Below, piece by piece: positions 11,634 to 20,800 of a DNA stretch of 64,000 nt. Source of the DNA: Gordionus sp. m RMFG-2023 (lineage: Eukaryota; Nematomorpha; Gordioida; Chordodea; Parachordodidae); contig NC_088779.1 of the NCBI RefSeq assembly GCF_954871325.1, positions 24,290,869-24,354,868 of the forward strand, in the 5' to 3' direction. A model generated the notes under the pieces. The model was not told the DNA's origin. It searched no databases and saw nothing but the letters and a program-made list of their open reading frames with translations. How positions within the stretch are numbered: position 1 is the stretch's first letter; every line of letters begins with the position of its first letter. The translations under genes were made by a program, and so were the position numbers.

Positions 11634-11683
11634 TGGTGGCCAAGACGAGTCTCGAACTCGCGACCTTCGCGTTATCAGCACGA
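11634..11683 (-). other. Fifty-base complement of tRNA-Ile nucleotides 27-76 at an LTR-LTR junction
   Basis: Read on the minus strand it is a tRNA 3' portion. Anticodon stem TCGTG/CGCGA encloses loop CTGATAA, followed by variable loop AGGTC, T-arm GCGAG-TTCGAGA-CTCGT, acceptor strand CTTGGCC, A73 and CCA. The segment counts add to exactly 50, positions 27 to 76. It lacks the D-arm and 5' acceptor strand, so it is not a tRNA gene. It follows the first LTR at the primer-binding position, and the second LTR copy starts at the next base. The anticodon reads GAT; eukaryotic cytosolic tRNA-Ile genes normally have AAT. Confidence 0.8.
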
Positions 11684-12056
11684 TGTCCTATCTGGGGATG
11701 ATGACGCGATGCATATATTGTTTATTTATAAGTAGTATAGTTATCTCTGTAATATATTAGTGTCTCGCCGTCGTTTATTTATATAGGAATAGTTATTATT
11801 TTTTTATAATATTATTTTGCAATGTTATTTTAGTAAAAAAAAAAATGAATCAAAGATAATCATCTATTATTTTTTTTTACACTATTTATATTATATTAAA
11901 AAAAAAAAAAATAACATTGCAAAATAATATTATAAAAAAAATAATAACTATTCCTATATATATAAACAACGGCGAGACACTAATATATTACAGAGATAAC
12001 TATACTAATTATAAATAAACAATATATGCATCGCGTCAACATCCCCAGATAGGACA
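11684..12056. repeat. Partial direct LTR followed by an inverted LTR piece
   Basis: A second direct LTR copy starts with TGTCC at 11684 and runs to about 11832. It is followed directly by an inverted LTR segment that ends with GGACA at 12052-12056. The two pieces form a near-perfect hairpin of about 150 bp per arm. Confidence 0.75.
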
Positions 12057-12757
12057 GCTATCCCCTTCAAAAACCTTACCCACCCTCCAGAATCCAGTCG
12101 CGCTCGGCGTCTGATATTGAATACTCCAACCAGTCCATGAATTCCGGAGTCAGGTAAGTTGCCTCAAGCTATGGTATATTCCGACTCCGGCGCCTGCACT
12201 CCCTCCTCCGCGCTGTTCCTCCAACGGCTTCCTGCGTCCCCTGGTTCCTCCACTGGCCACGGGGCCACCTCGTTCTCCGCCAATTCGATTTCCCTAGACA
12301 CCACTCCCTCCTCCTCACTGTTCCTCCAACGGCTTCCTGCGTCCCCTGGTTCCTCCACTGGCCACGGGGCTACCTCGTTCTCCGCCAATTCGATTTCCCT
12401 AGACACCACTCCCTCCTCCTCCTCACTGTTCCTCCAACGGCTTCCTGCGTCCCCTGGTTCCTCCACTGGCCACGGGGCCCCCTCGATCTCTTGCTGTTGA
12501 CTTCTCACCCTCCGCAGCCCCCTCTGTGGACATCGACTGTGCAGAGGCCCAATCTGGTGACATCTAAAACAGCGTCTTTGCTCTCCCACAACCGGCCTCA
12601 TTGTGAGATTCGGAACTCTCATCTGTCCCCACCAACCCGGGACCTGATTATCCAATACATTCGACGTCTTCAAAAATCCAACCTCTGCTAACATTCATCC
12701 TGGACTGGCGCTCTACAGGTACTCACAATCTATATACTCAATATATATATATACATT
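12057..12757 (-). repeat. Inverted arm carrying gag-like sequence
   Basis: Reverse complement of 13698-14515, including the zinc-knuckle region and the repeat of about 105 bp. It belongs to the LTR-element fossil at 11102-15028. Confidence 0.75.
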
Positions 12758-12876
12758 TAAAACTTATACACCTATCCACCCTTCCCAATTTTTATCCCCT
12801 TTATTTTATAAATCAACAAGAATAATTTGATTCCCAGGCGCTATAGAAACAAATTTTGAGGTTACCCGTGAATCCC

Positions 12877-13032
12877 AAATTTTTAGCGAAGCTTAAATAC
12901 ACGGAAGTGCTGCCCAAATTATTCGCGAAGCTTAAATATACGGAAGTGCTGCCCAAATTTTTCTTAAACCATAATTGTACGGAAGTGTTGTCCAAATTTT
13001 TCGAAGAAATAAATTACACAGAGGTACTACCA
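12877..13032 (+). repeat. Four-unit 39-bp tandem repeat
   Basis: Four units of 39 bp start AAATT(T/A)TT and contain ACGGAAGTGCTGCCC or a variant. In one plus frame each unit reads 13 residues ending TEVLPK or similar. It lies in the spacer between the inverted arms of the LTR-element fossil. Confidence 0.75.
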
Positions 13033-13697
13033 GTTTAGATTAAAGAAATCAAAATACACGGTAAATTCGCGGAGAGCAATTTAGACAACATCCTATCAAT
13101 AATAGATATATTGATTATTTTGTTTGAGATTGTTGCATGTATATGTGCATTATTGGATTGTTTACGTTGTTAATAATATCTTATCTATTAACTTTACAAA
13201 TAACCAAGATTTTCATTTTAAAATTAATAATAAATTTTTTATAACGTTCGGATGAAAAGCTTAAAATTTGTTAAGTATTGGGAGGTCCAGTATAATATTT
13301 TGGGGCGTTGGTAAAATTAATTATATGGATTTGTAGTTTAATTTGGGGCAGGAGAATGAAGAGAAGTCGCAGTGTAAAAATCAAAGGACAAACTTTAACC
13401 ATTGAGGGGCATAATGGAGAGGAAGATATGATGGGCAGAGTAAGTTGCCGGTTCAGGAGTTAATTAGGGGGTGGACGGATAGCGATATAAGCAGAAGTTT
13501 ATATGTAGCTGACAAGCAGGATTGTAATGATAATCGGGCATTGAGACCTTATAGAGAACCAAAAGAGTACTCTAGGGGAAGGAGAATGGAAATAAGACAG
13601 AGTTTTGAGCCGCAAAGGAAAGGGGGAATGAATTGTTATAATTGTGGTAAACCAGGTCATATGCTTAGAGATTGTCGTGATACAAAGTGTTTTGGTT

Positions 13698-14515
13698 GTG
13701 TATATATATATTGAGTATATAGATTGTGAGTACCTGTAGAGCGCCAGTCCAGGATGAATGTTAGCAGAGGTTGGATTTTTGAAGACGTCGAATTGTATTG
13801 GATAATGAGACAGCGACAGGTCCCGGGTTGGTGGGGACAGATGAGAGTTCCGAATCTCACGATGAGGCCGGTTGTGGGAGAGCAAAGACGCTGTTTTAGA
13901 TGTCACCAGATTGGGCCTCTGCACAGTCGATGTCCACAGAGGGGGCTGCGGAGGGTGAGAAGTCAACAGCAAGAGATCGAGGGGGCCCCGTGGCCAGTGG
14001 AGGAACCATGGGACGCAGGAAGCCGTTGGAGGAACAGTGAGGAGGAGGAGGGAGTGGTGTCTAGGGAAATCGAATTGGCGGAGAACGAGGTAGCCCCGTG
14101 GCCAGTGGAGGAACCAGGGGACGCAGGAAGCCGTTGGAGAAACAGTGAGGAGGAGGGAGTGGTGTCTAGGGAAATCGAATTGGCGGAGAACGAGGTGGCC
14201 CCGTGTTCAGTGGAGGAACCAGGGGACGCAGGAAGCCGTTGGAGGAACAGTGAGGAGGAGGAGTGGTGTCTAGGGAAATCGAATTGGCGAAGAACGAGGT
14301 GGCCCCGTGGCCAGTGGAGGAACCAGGGGACGCAGGAAGCCGTTGGAGGAACAGCGCGGAGGAGGGAGTGCAGGCGCCGGAGTCGGAATATACCATGGAA
14401 GAGCTTGAGGCAACTTACCTGACTCCGGAATTCATGGACTGGTTGGAGTATTCAATATCAGACGCCCAGCGCGACTGGATTCTGGAGGGTGGGTAAGGTT
14501 TTTGAAGGGGATAGC
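13698..14515 (+). repeat. Direct arm carrying gag-like sequence and a 35-residue tandem repeat
   Basis: Fossil gag-like sequence with a CCHC motif (CFRCHQIGPLHSRC), followed by tandem units of about 105 bp that read EVAPWPVEEPGDAGSRWRNS plus 15 further residues. A second CCHC motif (CYNCGKPGHMLRDC) lies just upstream at about 13636-13680. A purine tract GAAGGGGA precedes the closing LTR. Confidence 0.75.
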
Positions 14516-15028
14516 TGTCCTATCTGGGGATGTTGACGCGATGCATATATTGTTTATTTATAAGTAGTATAGTTATCTCTGTAATATATTAGTGTCTCGC
14601 CGTCGTTTATTTATATAGGAATAGTTATTATTTTTTTTATAATATTATTTTGCAATGTTATTTTATTTTTTTTAAATATAATATAAATAGTGTAGAAAAA
14701 AAATAATAGATGATTATCTTTGATTTATTTTTTTTTTGAAAAAAGAGAAATAAATATTATTGAATATTATTGAGGTTTATTTTTTTGTTTAATTGATTTT
14801 TCTTTAGTAAAAAAAAACAAATTTGTTTTAAAAAAAAAATTAATTACTTAATAAAGTTTGTTTTTCTCCTTGTGATAAAAGTATATTTAAAAAAGAAAAA
14901 GATTCGATTAATCTTGTTAGGTACAAAAGAAAAAGAAATTGAAAATTTAAATTGATAATATAAAGCTTATCGTTTTCGTTCCGAACCCCTGTCCCCTATA
15001 AACTTTCCGTTTGTCAGTCTTTCTGATA
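14516..15028 (+). repeat. 3' LTR of the rearranged element
   Basis: Closing LTR, TGTCC...CTGATA, followed by ATTAT, the duplicate of the pentamer before 11102. Confidence 0.8.
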
Positions 15029-15033
15029 ATTAT

Positions 15034-16529
15034 ATAATTATATATACTGGTTCATTCATAAATATTCCTTTTTTTATTTCTCAATTCCAGTTTGCTTCAA
15101 GTAACAATATTATTACCCATTATTTAGTTATTGATTTTGAAAATTAATTCTTAATTTTTAAAATCATAATTCAAAATAAGCTGTAAAGTGATTTTCGGAT
15201 ACTCAAATTCATATTAAACCCCATCACTCCTATATAAATGATAAATCATTTTAGTCTTCTATTAATACTACATAATAATGTAAACTTCCGAAAAGTAGAA
15301 TGGAACTAGAAACGCAAATATGCTATTGGTCCCTGGTTAAAATATTCACCCAAATTACGGGAATTAGGAGAGATAATCAGATTTACCCCAGGGATGGAAA
15401 TCCATACAGACAGAACAATGCTAATGTTTTCAACGGAACCATTTGACGCTTATAATTAAGGATGAAAAAAACTTTTTTATTGATATACTATATTATATAT
15501 TGTAAATTTTTTATTTTCACAGTTATTTAAATATAATTTTAAAATGCAATAAATTTAACAATACAAATAATAGACAATCAAACATTCATAAAAATTCTTT
15601 TATTGAAATATAAATTGGTCGTATTAAATCTCGTGAACAAGATGGTAGGGGTTGGTACATGATCATGAAGTTGATGTTCGAAGTAAAATATCATCATTTT
15701 ATAGCCATTATCATTCCTACTAAGTTTATTTAAAAGTTTAATTAGTTATAAAAATAATGGCTAAATTTTAAAAATAATTTCCATATTGAACAAATGTTCT
15801 CACCCAATTTGCATGTTTTGAAAAATAAAATTTAATAAAATATTTTTATATTATAAAAATAGTAGCTAAATTTTTTTAAAAAAATTTCTTTGTTCCTTCG
15901 TTGGTGATGTTGTATTTTTTCCGAATTTTTATCCATTTTTTAGTGCCTTTTTTTAATTGTCATTTTCGTTTAATTTTTTCATCCTTACTTATGCATTTAC
16001 AGTGGTTGACAACGAAAATAATAACGACAAAATGCGTATTATTTTCATTCTCAATAATAGGCTTGACTGACACAATTCCAAGTCATGTTGATATTTTTGT
16101 AAATTAAAAACGACGGATGTCGGAACCATACAACCAATCATTCATATGCCAACCTCAAGATCGATTTCGAGGTAGGAAGATTCCCTACCCCAAACGATGT
16201 CGTATTCCTTATAAGACCTCAGTGTATGAAGTTATATGTCACAGGCAATATTTTTATTATTATACAAATATGGTAATGATAATACAATATCGTTGACTGC
16301 AGATGCCATCATTTACTAGCCTGATCCTGATTTAAGAAATTTGATTTTTACCCCGATCATTAAATCGGGTAAAATCTACGGGGTATTTAACAAATCATAG
16401 TAAGATTATCATTATATATATTTTTTGGCAGACACTACATTTATAGTGAGTATAGTTGAGTAATTGCACTATTTTATGTCCAGCTTAAAAAAAGAGGGCT
16501 AAACGAAGTTTTTAGCTTAAAATTTTTAC
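15034..16529. other. AT-rich region with two short exon-like frames
   Basis: Two GC-richer plus-strand frames start with ATG: 15300-15446 (48 codons, MELETQICYWSLVKIF...) and 16117-16296 (59 codons, MSEPYNQSFICQPQDRFR... with an internal GGTAGG donor-like site). Neither matches a family I recognise. The rest shows nothing. Confidence 0.25.
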
Positions 16530-16750
16530 TAATGTTGTTAAACGGCTGGATTTGAGCCTATTTAAAAACGGCTAATTCAATATTTTATCCAGAAAATATT
16601 AGGCAAACTTGAGATTTTGGTCATAGATGGCAAAAAGGTTTGGACATTTATTAGCGAAATCTCGAGACTTATGCAATATTTTTCTGGCTAAGATATTGAG
16701 TTAGCCGTTTTTAAAAATCGGCTCAAATCGAGCCGTTTAACTACACATTA
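16530..16750 (+). mobile_element. TAGTGTTGTTAAACGG-family hAT-like MITE
   Basis: It starts TAATGTTGTTAAACGGCTGG and ends GAGCCGTTTAACTACACATTA, with the family's AAATATTG core arms inside. The target duplication is not preserved. Confidence 0.7.
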
Positions 16751-17178
16751 ATTAATACAATAGCCTCAGGTTTTTTTAAAAAAATGTAGTACAACTGTGA
16801 AAAAGCATAAATAAATTAACGCGTCCTTCAACACAACGGTTTTTTTAAACGCGTGATTATAAGTAGAATTAGCCTATTATAAACAATTACCCCAAAGATA
16901 AAAGTTCATTGCTATTATATGTCCGTGTCATAGAATTTTCGAATATGTTACTTAGATTAAACCAACACACAGTTTGACAATAATGAATTTTTATTTATTT
17001 TAAAAAAAAACTTAAATTTATATTACTAATTATATCGGAACACGCGTCTTTAAACTGGGACATGGACATAAATCTCGCAAAGGGTTTCAGCTTTTCGCAT
17101 ATTCTTAATATATAAATATTAGATATGGTAATAAATAAATATTATAAATTAATACTAATGCGATATATAAAAAAAATA
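16751..17178. other. 3' flank of TADA2, no gene seen
   Basis: AT-rich sequence downstream of the TADA2 stop codon on the minus strand. It should hold the 3' UTR and polyadenylation site; AATAAA-like strings occur but are not diagnostic at this composition. Confidence 0.35.
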
Positions 17179-17891
17179 TCAAGGTAAATAATAAATATAC
17201 GGATTATTCCAATCAATGGCCCCATCTTTCTGGAGGAATGATGGGCTTGGATTTTGGCGCGACACATCTTTTAGTTTATTATTAGTCTCGTTCATAGTAA
17301 TATTTTCATCCTTGTCTACAAGCCCATCTTGGAGAGAGGTAAAATTACGATTTAAACTCTTCCCTTTGCCCTTTTTAATTTTCTTAACGTACTTAGGCTT
17401 AAATTTCTTGTAATTATCGATGGCACCTAGCTTAACCCCGGCACGGGATTTGTGGGACCTCAACAATCGCATGAATTGCGTCGTAGGCCTGAACAAACTT
17501 GCCTTTTTCAAATTGTCCCTCTTGCGTAAGTAGCCGTTAGAAGCGTGGCCGTTTTTATATTTTGATATAATTTTGTATTTACGCTTGAGATTACCATTAC
17601 CGCCACTGACTGGCGCTGCAACACTTTTGACTTGCGAAGTTGCGGCTTTATTGTTAGATGCCTTGTTATCAAGATTATCACTTTTCTTATCACATTTATT
17701 TTCCGAGATGGATTGTCGGTTATCCACAATTTGGTTTCTGAGTTTTAACGTGGCATCTTCATCTTTACTTTTACCACCAAGGTTGGATTCGAAGAATTGA
17801 TTGATCAGCCCATAATCCCGGACAAATTTTTTTCTTTTTTGGCGTTCTCGCAAAATTCGACAATAATTATCGTAAAGAGCGAACTTGCAGT
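17179..17891 (-). CDS. TADA2: TADA2 exon 7: conserved RER-RDYGLIN block and divergent basic tail
   Basis: Acceptor ACTTTTTAG|AC. The first 30 residues (CKFALYDNYCRILRERQKRK, KFVRDYGLINQFF) match the ADA2 YxxRLxERxRRKxxxRDxGLIN segment. The following 200 residues are rich in Lys, Asn and Ser. A weakly family-like FRPTTQFMRLL lies mid-way, and the exon ends with TGA at 17179. The usual C-terminal SWIRM helices are not recognisable. Confidence 0.75.
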
Positions 17892-20800
17892 CTAAAAAGT
17901 TTAATTAAAAAAAATGTATGTAAGGATCGCATAAAAGGGAAGATATGATATAAATTCACTGGGCAAGCCTTACATTAGTTACTGTTAAATGATGTTTAAA
18001 TATTTATTTACATCTCTGCCCTATGGGTTATTTCTTATATTTTATTGTATGACCAGTTTTATTTTAACGTCCCTCTAAGTTTAGTTTTTAAAAATAAATG
18101 GGAAAAGACGTATGACTGTGTTTTCTTTTAATGAGTTTTTTATATGGTTTTGGATTCCTTACTAAGGTATTCATTAAATATAAATTATATAATTATGTTG
18201 CTGAGATCGTGATTTTTCAATAAAAATATTTTATATACTTTTATAATTGCAATTGAATATAAATTATAACTGATCATTATAATATATTTAAATGACATGT
18301 TATGATAGTTAAATTATAGATGTTATACTAATAAAAAGTAAATTAAAAATTAAAACCATTGGTATCCTTACAGAATACAAAATTAGATATATCGGATCGG
18401 TAATCGGTCAATATCAATTAAATATCGGGAATATCGGATAAGATCGGCCTCCAAAAAGTGGTATCGGTACACCCCTAAATTATTCATTCATTTTATGCAT
18501 CACCCATAATAATTGAAAAGTAAGATAAAACTTTAAGAATTTGAGGAGATTTTAAAAGAACTATAAATCAAAATATTAATATTGATTCATACCCAATACC
18601 ATGAATCCAAAATTTATTAGCAGTTTTGGAAAAGAAAAGAAATTATAAATATTAGATCTCTCATATGCCTATTTTCAAATTAATGTGGGGGAAGAGTCTC
18701 AAAAATATCTTGTAATCAATATGCATAGAGAATTATTTAAATATCAAGACTATCCTATTGGTGTATCGTCTTTTCCAGCAATATTTCAACGAGCCATCAA
18801 GAATTTAATAAAAGGTTTTGAAGGAATAGCTTGTTATTTAGATATTATAAAATCGTGGAAAATAGAGAGAAGGATACAAATTTAAAAAAGGTACTAAAAT
18901 GTCTAGACAAAAATTGAATCAAGCTAAAGATAGAAAAATGTAAAGTTTGATTTATAAAATAAGAAGGTAAGTTAAAAGTTTCTTGGAAATTTTTTTTAAA
19001 AAAACTTTTATTTTTAGAAGTCCTTAAAGCATTTAGAAAAAAATAAGAAAATTCCTAGCTTCGCCACTGATCTGTAATTAGAACCGGAACGGCTGATTTG
19101 ACTATTCAGATTAGATGAAAGATTTTATTTTATAAATAAAAAAAAAATATACAAAATAAAAATATTGAATAGTTTTAGATATATATAAACATAATGTATA
19201 GTAATAATAAAATATTTTAAAAGTTGTAAAGTGAAGAAAAAAAATAATATAAATTCAAATATAATATTAAACTTATTTCAAGATCTGTGTCAGTAGGCTC
19301 ATAATGCAAATCTTTTATAATATTTTCGGCATCGTTGCGGTATTCCTGTTTGATTTATTTTTGAAGGGGTTTAATTGTTTTTTTAAAAAATTAAATTTAG
19401 AAATTATTAATAAAATAATTTTTAAAAAGGTCATCTTTTTCCCCACCATAGAAGATACAGGATATTAATATAGACATAGAGGTTATTATTCCTGCAGACT
19501 ATTTTAACGTTTACGTATAGTTGTCAAACAATTACTAAATTCAAAATCAATCGATTTTTCTATTATATTTGGAAGATCGGTAAGCAACCTTTAGGCTGGA
19601 CTATTAGTGGAACGTGATAAGAAATGATGAATTGCTGATCGAATCCATAAAAAAAACCTTTTTTAATGAGAAATTTTCTTTATTAATATAAATTTACCTA
19701 AATTCCATGTGATAATAATATGAGAGTTATTAATATTAATTAATAACTATTTAATTCGTTAAAAGATTTTTTAAACTTGATCAGCTGTTTAATCATGTCA
19801 TATCACTTCCACTATGAATCCTGTCTACACGATTTCAAGAATTAGCAGCTTATTTACAAGTTCAGATAGAGTATAAAGATTAGAGAAAAATCAAATATAA
19901 ATTTTCAAAAAATATTATATTCATCCAAATTATTAAAGTTTACGCATTTATAATATGCAAATGATTTAAAAATATTGGTATCTTAAAATATAATAATACG
20001 TAATGAGATAAATTATAACATTAGATATGCTAGATGAGGTGCAGGGCCCCGATTTTGGTTATGTCAGGTTCTATTAAAATACTAACATATTTATTTATTA
20101 TTTTAAAAAATGAAAGATGTATAAAAAAAATAATCAAGCCCTTGTTTAAAATTTAATGTGAGTTTAAACAAACTTTCAAAAAAAATAAATGATTTTTAAC
20201 GTTAATTCCAAATTTAATTTCAAAAAAAATATATAAACGCCGCTAATGGCTAAACACTTAATTTAAAATATAAAAAATTTCATGTATATATTTTCTATAT
20301 CGTGAATAATATAATATAGAATACAATTTTCAATATAAAATTATTCCATAGAAATTTAGTTCATTTTATTTTGAGTATAGTTTTATAAAAAACACGATAC
20401 AAAGTACTTACAAACAGTGCTGTTAAATCATCTAACTTAAAAAAATTTACACAAAGCAAAATTGAATTCAATTATTTCTGTAAAATTTTATGATAAAAAC
20501 ACAGTTTTTTTCAAAGCGAAAAAAAATAAAAATCCATTGAAACAGTACGTTTTTTTAATGCGTGCGATTTTTTTTATTCTTTAACGATTAAATGGCGTTT
20601 TATAGGATTGAAATGAAAAGGTTCTTTTTTTAATTTTAAACCAGGTAAAATAAACTTACTCAATTAAAGTATTAGATCAATTGTGGATTTATAAAAAAGG
20701 TAAGATAGTTTGATATTGCATCATATAATGTTGCACATTTTTTATCTATAATTTTTAATCAAAGGATTTTTTAATTAATTAAGCAACATTATTTGATATA

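Larger units (their letters stand above)
11102..15028 (+). mobile_element. Rearranged LTR-retroelement fossil with inverted arms, one 5-bp TSD
   Basis: A Ty3/Gypsy-like, non-autonomous-looking LTR element. An LTR of about 529 bp (TGTCC...CTGATA) opens it and a copy of about 513 bp (14516-15028) closes it. ATTAT flanks the whole (11097-11101 and 15029-15033), so the composite integrated as one unit. Inside are a tRNA-complementary segment (11634-11683), a partial second LTR, then an inverted LTR piece with inverted gag-like sequence (about 11834-12757), a spacer, and the same gag-like sequence in direct orientation (13698-14515). The parts recognised are LTRs, primer site, zinc-knuckle gag and a purine tract before the last LTR. 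It is broken and rearranged. LTR similarity suggests a fairly recent origin. Confidence 0.8.

Noticed and set aside
11634-11683. A tRNA-Ile gene
   Set aside because: Only nucleotides 27-76 with a CCA end are present. The D-arm, 5' acceptor strand and A-box are missing, and nuclear tRNA genes do not encode CCA.
12159-12694. Overlapping open frames on both strands as host genes
   Set aside because: They are the two strands of the same inverted gag-like arm of the LTR-element fossil; the mirror frames recur at 13499-14422.
17216-17413. Plus-strand frames at 17216-17413 and 17573-17800
   Set aside because: Both are antisense shadows of the last TADA2 exon.
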